Shown: positions 17,511 through 24,941 of the stretch, piece by piece
How the letters are laid out: each line of letters begins with the position of its first letter
Numbering within the stretch: the first letter of the stretch is position 1
NCBI GenBank assembly: GCA_913041495.1
Contig: CAJWHT010000027.1
Coordinates: forward strand, 1 to 40,493
Reading direction: 5' to 3'
Length of the DNA: 40,493 nt
DNA from: an uncultured Desulfobacteraceae bacterium
Lineage (GTDB): Bacteria; Desulfobacterota; Desulfobacteria; Desulfobacterales; Desulfobacteraceae
Position numbers and translations under genes: made by a program
The notes under the pieces: model-generated
What the model was told of the DNA's origin: nothing
The model's input: only the letters and a program-made list of their open reading frames with translations
Databases searched by the model: none

Positions 17511-17873
17511 TTAAGTTGACTTTCGAATGAGGCCTCTTGCCTTACGATACTTATAGACAGCGTTTTTTGACTGCCCATAATTAAAACCGGCACTTTCTAA
17601 GTGTTTAATGCACTCCATACTGGTCTTATTTATCGCCTCAAACTTATCCAATATTTCGTCATACTCATTTTGCTTCATCCGATGTGTAAGTATTTGATGT
17701 TCCCCATGGTGCAAATAGATGTATGCACCGTTCTTGGCTTGTTGATAGCTCGCCCCTTCTTGAACAAGAATATCTTCACATTCAGTTTGCGATAGACCAT
17801 TTGTCCGGGCATGATATAAATCTAAGATACGAGAATACTCTTTTTGGCTAAATGTTTTAATTTCGTTTGCCAT
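17511..17873 (-). CDS. Two-repeat helical protein of unknown function
   Basis: The protein has 120 residues from the ATG at 17873, which has a very strong ribosome-binding site (GAGGAGGAG, six bases away). It consists of two tandem copies of one unit of about 50 residues. Residues 8-57 and 66-114 align as KEYSRILDLY/NEYDEILDKF, then ECEDILVQEGASYQQAKNGA with ECIKHLESAGFNYGQSKNAV, then YIY/YKY. The unit looks like a small helical bundle, and the second copy ends in basic residues (KYRKARGLIRK), so nucleic-acid binding is plausible. Base composition is much richer in AT than in flanking genes, suggesting acquisition by transfer. The gene sits alone between inverted structured repeats. I do not recognise the family. 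Confidence 0.7.
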   Translation of the reverse strand: MANEIKTFSQKEYSRILDLYHARTNGLSQTECEDILVQEGASYQQAKNGAYIYLHHGEHQILTHRMKQNEYDEILDKFEAINKTSMECIKHLESAGFNYGQSKNAVYKYRKARGLIRKST

Positions 17874-17907
17874 TATAATCTCCTCCTCGGTAAAATATCT
17901 TGTGAAC

Positions 17908-17937
17908 ATTATGGCAACATAACATACTGAAAATCAA
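17908..17937 (-). promoter_or_regulatory. Candidate sigma-70 promoter of the two-repeat gene
   Basis: On the minus strand, TTGATT (17932-17937) and CATAAT (17908-17913) are separated by 18 bases. Transcription would begin about 25-30 bases upstream of the ATG at 17873, leaving room for the strong ribosome-binding site. This fits an autonomous gene. Confidence 0.45.
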
Positions 17938-18137
17938 CGCATATTTTTGTACATTTGTCGTCACATTCTATAAACTAAAAAAGTCTATGCTGTTTAACGT
18001 AATATACTGTTGGCGTATCAAAAAATTTGCTTTAAGACTCATCTTTATGCCCTGTTTGACCGCCGGTTCTGAATACTCAGACTATCCGGTTTATACATAG
18101 TTAAACAGACGAAGAAATACAAACCCAACTCAGCAAA
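17938..18137. other. AT-rich intergenic stretch with an inverted repeat
   Basis: No gene is visible here. CTGTTTAAC (17990-17998) and GTTAAACAG (18100-18108) form a perfect 9-bp inverted repeat about 100 bases apart. The stretch is AT-rich like the neighbouring two-repeat gene and leads into copy B of the structured repeat. Confidence 0.4.
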
Positions 18138-18294
18138 CCAGGGGGACTAGGCAGCCGGTGCCGGGGTGGCCTGGAGCGTCGTAAATTCACTGGGCGTCAC
18201 GGATTGAAAGAACAGGGAATTTCCGATAGCCCGGCGATCAGGACGATCGCCGGGATTTTAGCGGAAGGTCCCGCGGGGCCGGCTGCCGGGTAAA
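18138..18294 (+). repeat. Structured long repeat, copy B
   Basis: This 157-nt copy lies in inverted orientation relative to copy A. It contains CGTCACGGATTGAAAGAA at 18195-18212 and CCGGGATTTTAGCGGAAGGTCCC-type sequence at 18250-18272. The ends GGCAGCCGG (18150-18158) and CCGGCTGCC (18279-18287) pair perfectly. A strong 10-bp hairpin, CCCGGCGATC (18230-18239) with GATCGCCGGG (18245-18254), occupies the middle. The pairing ends are kept in both copies although flanking bases differ, which suggests selected secondary structure. Confidence 0.7.
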
Positions 18295-18393
18295 AGCCCC
18301 CTCCCCATTGATTTCATAAATTCATACCCCTCGCAATTTAGACGGCGATGCAATCTTGACCAAAACCCCATAAGTATTGTATTTTAGGAGGTT

Positions 18394-20277
18394 ATGAATT
18401 TTTACAAAAACACATATGATATTATTGTGGTCGGGGCCGGTCATGCGGGGTGTGAAGCCGCGCTGGCAGGGGCTCGGATGGGGTGTGACACCCTGTTGCT
18501 GACCATTGATATGGATAAAATTGCGGCCATGCCCTGCAGCCCGTCCATCGGGGGGATGGCCAAAGGGCAACTGGTCAAGGAAATTGATGCCCTGGGCGGA
18601 ATGATGGCCCGGATTACGGACTCTTCTGCCATCCAGTACCGGACCCTGAATACCCGGAAGGGGCCGGCGGTCCACTCCACCCGGACCCAGAATGATAAGA
18701 ATATGTATGCCCGCCACATGAAGGCTGCCGTTGAAAAAACGGCGAACCTTGACCTCAAGCAGGCCATGGTGGAACGGCTGCTTATCGAGGATGACACGGT
18801 ACGGGGGATTACCGACCAGACCGGTTTTGAATACTTTGCCCCCTGCGTGGTGATCACCACGGGAACCTTTCTGCGGGGGACAGTGCATATCGGGGCGTCC
18901 AGAATCCAAGCCGGCCGGGCCGGGGAATTTGCCTCGGTGGGCCTGGGGCAGTCCCTGGAAGCCCTGGGGCTGACCATGGGGCGGATGAAGACCGGCACCC
19001 CGCCGCGGCTCCATGCGGACAGCATTGACTTTTCCCGGTTCAATATCCACGGGTCGGATGACAGCCCCACCCCCTTTTCCTACAGCACCACGGAAATCAC
19101 CACCCCCATGCTGCCAAGTTTCATGGGAGATACCAACGCGGATACCCACGAGATTGTCCGGCAGAACCTGAAACACTCCGCCCTGTACGGGGGGCATATC
19201 AAGGGGCAGTCCGCCCGGTACTGCCCTTCCTTTGAGGATAAAATCGTAAAATTCCCGGACCGGGAGAGCCATCATGTGATTCTGGAGTACGAGGGGATCG
19301 ACTCCAAGGAGATTTATGCCTCCGGTTTGGGCAACAGCCTGCCCCTGGAGATTCAGTACCAGGTGGTGCGCTCGGTCCGCGGGCTGGAGCAGGCCCAGAT
19401 CATGCGGCCGGCCTATGCCATTGAGTATGATTACGTCAACCCGCTGGAACTGACGCCGGCCCTTGAAACCAAGCGGGTCCGGGGGCTTTTCCTGGCCGGG
19501 CAGATCAATGGCACCTCAGGATATGAAGAGGCCGGGGCCCAGGGGCTGTGGGCCGGGACGAACGCTGCGGCAAAAGTCCAGGGCCGCCCCGCCTTTGTCC
19601 TGGACCGGTCCCAGGCGTATATGGGGGTGATGGTGGACGATCTTGTGACCCGGGGGACCAATGAACCCTACCGGATGTTCACCTCCAGGGCGGAATACAG
19701 GCTGCTGCTCAGAGAGGACAATGCGGATCTTCGCCTGGCTGAAACCGCATTTGAGTATGGATTGATCCAGCGGGAGGCCCTTGAATTCGCCAGGGAAATC
19801 CAGGCCCAGACCGCAGGGGAAATCGATAGGGTCAAACAGGCCGTGGTGAAGCCCACACCGGCAAACAACAACTTTCTGGAACAGCAGGGGTCCAATCCCA
19901 TCACCACCGGCGTCAAGCTGGAGCAATTGCTCAAACGCGCGGAGCTGAGCTATGCCAACCTGAGCACCATATCCCCTCCGCCGCAACCGGTCCATGACCG
20001 GGCTGCCCGGCAGGTGGAAATCGAAATTAAATACGAGGGGTATATCCAGCGCCAGTACAACGAAATTAAAAAATTCAGGGATCTGGAAAAAATCAGGATT
20101 CCCCAAGGGTTCTCCTTTGACGATGCCCATGGGCTCTCCAACGAGATCCGGGAAAAACTGAACCGGATCATGCCCGCCTCCCTGGGACAGGCCGCAAGGA
20201 TCGACGGCATGACCCCTGCGGCCATATCGGTGCTTATGGTTGCGATTACTGCCTTTCACCAGAACAAGACCCCTTGA
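18394..20277 (+). CDS. mnmG: tRNA uridine-5-carboxymethylaminomethyl modification enzyme MnmG (GidA)
   Basis: The protein has 627 residues, the usual length. With MnmE it installs the cmnm5 group on the wobble uridine of several tRNAs, using FAD and methylene-tetrahydrofolate. The FAD fingerprint [10 protein letters not shown] starts at G14. Conserved regions include [13 protein letters not shown] with C48, [35 protein letters not shown] and [14 protein letters not shown]. The ATG follows AGGAGG very closely. mnmE is not in the window. It heads a plus-strand series with the DnaJ-like, hpt and zinc-ribbon genes. Confidence 0.97.
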   Translation: MNFYKNTYDIIVVGAGHAGCEAALAGARMGCDTLLLTIDMDKIAAMPCSPSIGGMAKGQLVKEIDALGGMMARITDSSAIQYRTLNTRKGPAVHSTRTQNDKNMYARHMKAAVEKTANLDLKQAMVERLLIEDDTVRGITDQTGFEYFAPCVVITTGTFLRGTVHIGASRIQAGRAGEFASVGLGQSLEALGLTMGRMKTGTPPRLHADSIDFSRFNIHGSDDSPTPFSYSTTEITTPMLPSFMGDTNADTHEIVRQNLKHSALYGGHIKGQSARYCPSFEDKIVKFPDRESHHVILEYEGIDSKEIYASGLGNSLPLEIQYQVVRSVRGLEQAQIMRPAYAIEYDYVNPLELTPALETKRVRGLFLAGQINGTSGYEEAGAQGLWAGTNAAAKVQGRPAFVLDRSQAYMGVMVDDLVTRGTNEPYRMFTSRAEYRLLLREDNADLRLAETAFEYGLIQREALEFAREIQAQTAGEIDRVKQAVVKPTPANNNFLEQQGSNPITTGVKLEQLLKRAELSYANLSTISPPPQPVHDRAARQVEIEIKYEGYIQRQYNEIKKFRDLEKIRIPQGFSFDDAHGLSNEIREKLNRIMPASLGQAARIDGMTPAAISVLMVAITAFHQNKTP

Positions 20278-20360
20278 CTTGGAGCGGTTGGCGCTTATCA
20301 TTAATTCACAAATATTTAGAATAACTGGATTAAGTTTAAATTTACGGAAGTAAGAGACCC

Positions 20361-21299
20361 ATGGCAGACGATTACTACAAAATACTTGGAATAGATAAAA
20401 GTGCTTCCGCGGCTGAGATCAAAAAAGCCTACCGGAAACTGGCCTTGAAATACCACCCTGACAAAACCAAGGGAGATAAGGGCCTTGAAGACAAATTCAA
20501 AAAAATCTCCGAAGCCTATGCCGTGCTCAGCGACGCGGAAAAGAAGAAGCAGTACGACACATACGGCTCGGCGGATTTCCAGCAGCGGTTCTCCCAGGAG
20601 GATATCTTCAGAAATTTCGACCTCGGCGATATTCTCAAGGAATTCGGTTTCGGGGGCGGCGGAAACTTCGGGCGGGGCGGCTTTTCCGCCAATTTCGGCG
20701 GGGGCGGTTCCCCCTTCGGCCGCCAGGGGGGCTTTTCCGGCGGCGGCAATCCCTTTGGCCACCAGGCCCAGGCCCGGCGGGGAAAGGACCTGGAATATGA
20801 ACTCCCCCTGTCGCTGGAAGAGATGATTAACGGCACCAAAAAGACCATTACCATCAGCCAGGGAGGCCTGACAAAGGCCATTGAAGTAAAAATCCCCAAA
20901 GGCCTGACAAAGGGGAAAAAGATACGGCTGGCAGGAAAGGGGGAACCCGGGCCCCACGGGGGACCTGCGGGCAACCTTTATATAAAATCCGCCCCTACCC
21001 TGCCGCCGGGCATTACCCTGGAGGAAAATAACATCAGTATGGACCAGGAGGTCCGGCTGACCCAGGCCCTGCTCGGTGACAAGATCCAGGTGACCACCCC
21101 GGCCGGAAAGACCTTCAACCTGACCCTGCCCCCCGGCACCAGCCACAAGGCAAAAATGCGCATCCCGGGCCAGGGAATCCCCCATATGAAAGGAAATGGT
21201 TGCGGAGATCTCCTTGTTGTTGTTAATATAGCCATGCCCAAAGCATTGAACCATCGGCAGACCGAACTGATCAACGAACTCAAAGAAACAGGATTGTAA
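20361..21299 (+). CDS. DnaJ/CbpA-type co-chaperone
   Basis: The protein has 312 residues. It should stimulate the ATPase of DnaK and deliver unfolded clients in the cytoplasm. The N-terminal J domain has HPD at residues 32-34 ([11 protein letters not shown]). A Gly/Phe-rich linker (about 88-135) leads directly to the C-terminal client-binding domains ([28 protein letters not shown]). The CXXCXGXG zinc-finger repeats of true DnaJ are absent, so it is a CbpA/DjlA-class B protein. It starts 83 bases after mnmG and ends six bases before hpt. Confidence 0.93.
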   Translation: MADDYYKILGIDKSASAAEIKKAYRKLALKYHPDKTKGDKGLEDKFKKISEAYAVLSDAEKKKQYDTYGSADFQQRFSQEDIFRNFDLGDILKEFGFGGGGNFGRGGFSANFGGGGSPFGRQGGFSGGGNPFGHQAQARRGKDLEYELPLSLEEMINGTKKTITISQGGLTKAIEVKIPKGLTKGKKIRLAGKGEPGPHGGPAGNLYIKSAPTLPPGITLEENNISMDQEVRLTQALLGDKIQVTTPAGKTFNLTLPPGTSHKAKMRIPGQGIPHMKGNGCGDLLVVVNIAMPKALNHRQTELINELKETGL

Positions 21300-21305
21300 C
21301 CAAAG

Positions 21306-21821
21306 ATGCCCGAATTCATCCCCATGATTTCAGAAGATGAAATCAAAGAAAAGACCAGGGAAGTGGGAGCAAAAATTACAGAAGACTACAACGGCCTTGA
21401 CCTCGTACTCGTGGGGGTGCTCAAGGGCTCTTTTATTTTCTTGGCCGATCTGACCCGGCAGATAAAAATTGACCATGATATCGACCTGGTGGGGGCGTCT
21501 TCCTACGACGGCACCGCCACCACCGGCCAGATTGTCTTCACAAAACAGCCGGATCTTGAGCTGGAAGGCCGTGATGTCCTTTTGGTGGAAGATATTGTGG
21601 ATACGGGGCTGACCCTGTCTAAAATCGTTGAGTTCGTTCAACTGCTCAATCCCAGATCCGTCAAGATCTGTACCCTCATCGACAAAAGAGAACGGCGGGA
21701 AGTCGAGCTGAGTGTGGATTATTCCTGTTTTACCCTTGAAAAGGGGTTTATCGTGGGGTATGGACTGGATTACAATGAGCGGTACAGGAATCTGCCGGCC
21801 ATATATGATTTGAAATTATAA
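21306..21821 (+). CDS. hpt: Hypoxanthine phosphoribosyltransferase
   Basis: The protein has 171 residues. It converts hypoxanthine (and usually guanine) with PRPP to IMP/GMP in purine salvage. The PRPP-binding loop VLLVEDIVDTGLTL (about 91-104) is diagnostic. LVGVLKGSFIFLADL, SSYDGTATTG and the late VGYGLDYNERYRNLP segment match bacterial Hpt. It lies six bases after the DnaJ-like gene and 17 bases before the zinc-ribbon gene, consistent with one transcript. Confidence 0.95.
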   Translation: MPEFIPMISEDEIKEKTREVGAKITEDYNGLDLVLVGVLKGSFIFLADLTRQIKIDHDIDLVGASSYDGTATTGQIVFTKQPDLELEGRDVLLVEDIVDTGLTLSKIVEFVQLLNPRSVKICTLIDKRERREVELSVDYSCFTLEKGFIVGYGLDYNERYRNLPAIYDLKL

Positions 21822-21838
21822 AATAAGGGGGATGCGCA

Positions 21839-24178
21839 ATGATAATAACCTGCGAGGAATGCTCAACCCGGTTCAACCTTGACGAATCCCTGCTCCGGCC
21901 CGAAGGCTCAAAGGTCAGGTGCAGCCGGTGCAAACATGTGTTCACGGCATTCCCCGAGACATCAGAAGTTCCGGCCCCCGATTTCGAACCAGAACCGGAA
22001 TCGGCTCCTGAGCCAGATCCGGAATCCGAATCCTTTGAATTCGCCCCCCCTGAAGAAGAAACAGAGGCCCCCTATGACGACGATATCGGGGCCATCCCCT
22101 CCATTGAAGAGCCGGAGGAGACAGAAGAACCAGAGGACGCTCCCGACTTTGACGTCTCTTTTGATGAAGACGATGACGATTATGGCATAGAAGTGTCACC
22201 GGAAACGGAATTTCAACCGGACACAGAGACGGAATCCGATGACCTGGATTTCGGGGAACAGGACATTGATTTTAATGATATCGCATTTGATGAACCTGAG
22301 CCTGAGTCCCGGGACAGCATTTCCGGGGATGCCGATGAGACACCGAAAGAATCCGATGATATGGACCTTTCCTTTGAGGAAAGTGAAATCAATTTTGATG
22401 AGGATGACTTCGCCTTTGAAGACGGTGAACCGGATGATGAGCTGGATGACGACTTCGATCTTGAAGAGACCGGCGATGATTTAGACGGCCCCGAAGAAAT
22501 CTCTTTCGATGCAGCCCCACTGGAAATGGAAACCTCCGATGAGGCGGCCGATGAAGAGATTCAAACGGCACCGGACCTTGATGTACCATCCCTGGAAATG
22601 GAAAACAGCCAAGAGGATGATAAGGATCCTGATCCGGGAACTGAAGCGTTTGACGAACCGGAATTTGACGAACCGGAAGATCTGGATTTTGACTCGGATG
22701 ATTTTGATATGGACGATTCTGGATTCCAGGAAACCGAATTTGAAGAAAGCGATTCCCCCTCGGATGAACCAGACCCGGAAACCGCAGATATTGAAATCTC
22801 ATTTGATGATGAAGATGATATTGCGGCACTGACCGATATTCCCCTGGAAATGGACGCTGCCGAAGCATCGGATGCATCTGACACAGATGTAACGGCACTG
22901 GATGACGGAGAACTGGAATTTGAAGAATCAGACATAGAATTCGAAGACTCCCAGATGCCTGCAGGCATGGTGGATGAGGAAGACCGGGAAGCCCTGGACG
23001 ATATTGATTTTGAAGATCTTTCCCCTGAAGAAGACGGGTCTGCCCCCGCAGTTGAGTCCCCGGCCGAGGATTTTGAGGACAGTCCGGACGACGACCTTGA
23101 AGAGGTTCCGGACCTGGAACTCTCGTTCGACGAACATGAGGATGCCGACCTGGTCTTTGAAGAGGATTTTGAGACAGATGATCTCCCGGGCCTTGAAATG
23201 GCTTCCCTGGAAGAGGAACCCGATCTGTCCGACGAGGAATTGCCTGATCTTGCGGCGGATGTGGAACTTGCTGACACAGATCTCACCTTTGATGAAACCG
23301 GCAATGAACCGCCCGCCTTTGAAGAGGACAATGCCGATTTCCAGGCCAGTTTAGATGCGGAACTGGAAACCGACAAGTTCGCCGGATATGACGACGTCCT
23401 GAACCAGGGTGTGGAGCCCGAAAGCGGCCAACCGGACTTTGACAGCGAGCTTGGGGATGGTCCGGATGCCCCACAGGCCCCTGCGGCCGCAAGCGCGGCT
23501 GATGCCCCGGCACAAGAACCGGAAGCCCCGGCACAGGGCATGCGGGCCCCCGAAAGTCCGCTGATCGATCCCCTGCCCGATGAAGATGTACGTAAAAAAC
23601 GGGCCAGGAAAAAGAAAAGCGCCATCGGTGCTCCTGTGAAGGTCTTGTTCCTGCTCTTTGTCCTGGTGGTTGCCGCTTACGTGGCAAGCCTTCAGTTCGG
23701 ATACACCATCCCCTTCCTTTCGGACCTGAAGATCCCGTATCTGACCGAGATGATCCAACCGGAACCGGCCCCTAAACCGGTATTGAAACCTGTGCCCAAC
23801 GAGGTGAGTATCAAGGGCAGGTTCCTGACCAATGCCACGGCAGGAGAAATCTTTATTGTCACCGGAAAAGTGGATAATCCTTCCCAGGTTGCCTACAGCC
23901 ATATCCGGGTCAAGGGCACCCTGATCACCAAGGAGAATCCCAAAGCCATGACCCAGATCATCTATTGCGGCAACATTATTGGCGAGGAAGAACTTAAATC
24001 CGGCAATATTTCCGACATCCAGCAAAAGCTGACGGTCAAGGAAGGCATGCAGAATGCCAACGTGAATATCGGACCGGGCAAGGCCGTCCGGTTCATGCTC
24101 GTATTCTCCAACCTGCCGGAAAATTTAACCAATTTCACGGTGGAGGTGCTGGATTTTAAAAACAGCACGATGAATTAA
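21839..24178 (+). CDS. MJ0042 zinc-ribbon membrane protein with very long acidic linker
   Basis: The protein has 779 residues in three parts. Residues 1-36 form an MJ0042-type zinc ribbon with C5, C8, C28 and C31. About 45-580 is a low-complexity acidic region dominated by Asp, Glu, Ser and Pro, with recurring phrases such as ISFDD, LEMDAAE and LDFDSDDFDM. A basic cluster (RKKRARKKK, about 583-592) precedes one membrane helix (about 600-618), followed by a DUF3426-like extracytoplasmic domain (VSIKGRFLTNATAGEIFIVT, NLPENLTNFTVEVLDF). The positive-inside rule places the linker and ribbon in the cytoplasm. Proteins of this ribbon-plus-DUF3426 design are common in Deltaproteobacteria, but their role is unknown. 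The linker is far longer than usual. A ribosome-binding site (AAGGGGG) precedes the ATG. Confidence 0.85.
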   Translation: MIITCEECSTRFNLDESLLRPEGSKVRCSRCKHVFTAFPETSEVPAPDFEPEPESAPEPDPESESFEFAPPEEETEAPYDDDIGAIPSIEEPEETEEPEDAPDFDVSFDEDDDDYGIEVSPETEFQPDTETESDDLDFGEQDIDFNDIAFDEPEPESRDSISGDADETPKESDDMDLSFEESEINFDEDDFAFEDGEPDDELDDDFDLEETGDDLDGPEEISFDAAPLEMETSDEAADEEIQTAPDLDVPSLEMENSQEDDKDPDPGTEAFDEPEFDEPEDLDFDSDDFDMDDSGFQETEFEESDSPSDEPDPETADIEISFDDEDDIAALTDIPLEMDAAEASDASDTDVTALDDGELEFEESDIEFEDSQMPAGMVDEEDREALDDIDFEDLSPEEDGSAPAVESPAEDFEDSPDDDLEEVPDLELSFDEHEDADLVFEEDFETDDLPGLEMASLEEEPDLSDEELPDLAADVELADTDLTFDETGNEPPAFEEDNADFQASLDAELETDKFAGYDDVLNQGVEPESGQPDFDSELGDGPDAPQAPAAASAADAPAQEPEAPAQGMRAPESPLIDPLPDEDVRKKRARKKKSAIGAPVKVLFLLFVLVVAAYVASLQFGYTIPFLSDLKIPYLTEMIQPEPAPKPVLKPVPNEVSIKGRFLTNATAGEIFIVTGKVDNPSQVAYSHIRVKGTLITKENPKAMTQIIYCGNIIGEEELKSGNISDIQQKLTVKEGMQNANVNIGPGKAVRFMLVFSNLPENLTNFTVEVLDFKNSTMN

Positions 24179-24188
24179 TAAAAACCGC

Positions 24189-24217
24189 TTGACACCCCAC
24201 AAAAACCCGTGTATTGT
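24189..24217 (+). promoter_or_regulatory. Sigma-70 promoter of the tRNA-Met gene
   Basis: TTGACA (24189-24194) and TATTGT (24212-24217) are separated by exactly 17 bases. Transcription should start near 24224, a few bases before the tRNA. The -10 box lies in the loop of the overlapping terminator hairpin. Confidence 0.75.
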
Positions 24218-24229
24218 ACTCGGGTTTTT
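24201..24229 (+). terminator. Terminator of the mnmG-zinc-ribbon transcript
   Basis: AAAAACCCG (24201-24209) pairs perfectly with CGGGTTTTT (24221-24229) around an 11-base loop and ends in a T-run. It lies 22 bases after the zinc-ribbon gene stop and directly abuts the tRNA gene. Confidence 0.75.
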
Positions 24230-24306
24230 GGCGAAGTAGCTCAGTTGGTTAGAGCATGCGGCTCATATCCGCAGAGTCCGGGGTTCAAGTCCCTGCTTCG
24301 CTACCA
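24230..24306 (+). tRNA. tRNA-Met (anticodon CAT), elongator type
   Basis: This is a 77-nt cloverleaf including an encoded CCA. The acceptor is GGCGAAG with CTTCGCT and discriminator A. The D stem is GCTC/GAGC, and the anticodon stem TGCGG/CCGCA has loop CTCATAT giving anticodon CAT. The T arm contains GTTCAAGT. The first base pair is G-T rather than the initiator C-A mismatch, and the anticodon stem lacks three consecutive G-C pairs, so it is not tRNA-fMet. A lysidine-modified tRNA-Ile2 is less likely from the overall resemblance to elongator Met. Confidence 0.92.
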
Positions 24307-24318
24307 GATATTACAAGG

Positions 24319-24358
24319 CCCGGTATCTATGGAAACTCCAAAGATACCGGGTTTTTTA
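24319..24358 (+). terminator. Terminator of the tRNA-Met gene
   Basis: CCCGGTATC (24319-24327) pairs perfectly with GATACCGGG (24343-24351), followed by TTTTTT. It lies 12 bases after the tRNA. From here to 24549 no gene is visible. Confidence 0.88.
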
Positions 24359-24549
24359 TTTGTGCCGGAACAGCTCCGGGCAGAAGGAAAGCAAATAAAG
24401 GCAGGAAACCATTTAGCCTCCCAACGAAAGAAACAGCGAAATCGCCGGCATTGATTCCCATAGGGGGAGTGTGGTACCATTTCCCCGACCATTAAACTTC
24501 TGCGGTGATGCAGGGCCCAACGCCCAATCCGCCACTAAAAGGAGTGCTT

Positions 24550-24930
24550 ATGCCCGGTGTATACGACATCTATGTGAAAGACCAGTTTGCCTCAGCCCAT
24601 GCGTTGCGGGGATATGACGGACAGCATGCTGAAATGCACGGCCACAACTGGACCGTGGAAGCCTGTATCCAGTGCACAAAACTGAACCAGCGGGGAATCG
24701 GAATTGATTTTCAGGATGTGCGGAAAACCTTAGGGGATGTGGTGGGGCGGCTCTCCCATACCAGCCTGAACGATGTGGCCGAATTCGGTGCCATCAACCC
24801 CACCTCGGAGAATCTGGCAAAATTCATCTATTCCGAACTGTCCAGGCGTCTGAATACCGTCCATATCCAGGTAAAAAAAGTATCGGTGTTTGAAAGCCAG
24901 GGCTGCGGGGCTGCCTATCGGGAAATCTGA
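24550..24930 (+). CDS. queD: 6-pyruvoyl/6-carboxy-tetrahydropterin synthase family protein (QueD-like)
   Basis: The protein has 126 residues from the ATG at 24550, which follows AAAAGGAG. The family makes 6-carboxytetrahydropterin for queuosine and other 7-deazapurines. Zinc ligands H17, H30 and H32 are present (FASAHALRGY, MHGHNW), as are GIGIDFQDV, a DH-like LSHTSLND, PTSENLAKFIY and the closing VSVFESQG. The catalytic Cys normally four residues before the HGH motif is replaced by His (H26 in DGQHAEMHGH), so activity may differ from standard QueD. No queC, queE or queF gene is adjacent. It ends 11 bases from the converging serB. Confidence 0.85.
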   Translation: MPGVYDIYVKDQFASAHALRGYDGQHAEMHGHNWTVEACIQCTKLNQRGIGIDFQDVRKTLGDVVGRLSHTSLNDVAEFGAINPTSENLAKFIYSELSRRLNTVHIQVKKVSVFESQGCGAAYREI

Positions 24931-24941
24931 TCCGGCGGCCC

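Larger units (their letters stand above)
17242..18293. mobile_element. Candidate mobile unit with terminal inverted repeats
   Basis: The unit of about 1,052 bp is bounded by perfect 12-bp inverted repeats, TTACCCGGCAGC (17242-17253) and GCTGCCGGGTAA (18282-18293). Each is the outer end of a longer imperfect inverted copy (180 and 157 nt). Between the copies lies one AT-rich gene in a GC-rich neighbourhood. There is no recognisable transposase and no convincing target duplication, so mobility is an inference. Alternatively the repeats are two independent dispersed elements. Confidence 0.45.

Noticed and set aside
17241-18294. Possible retron (inverted ends plus a structured RNA)
   Set aside because: No reverse transcriptase is present in or next to the unit, and the 120-residue protein has no such motifs.
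22561-23625. A 354-codon serine-rich frame antisense to the acidic linker
   Set aside because: Poly-Asp/Glu coding read backwards gives Ser-rich frames. The sense strand has the zinc ribbon, membrane helix and a good start.
24230-24306. Prophage or island attachment at the tRNA-Met gene
   Set aside because: No integrase and no repeat of the tRNA 3' end were found downstream in the window.
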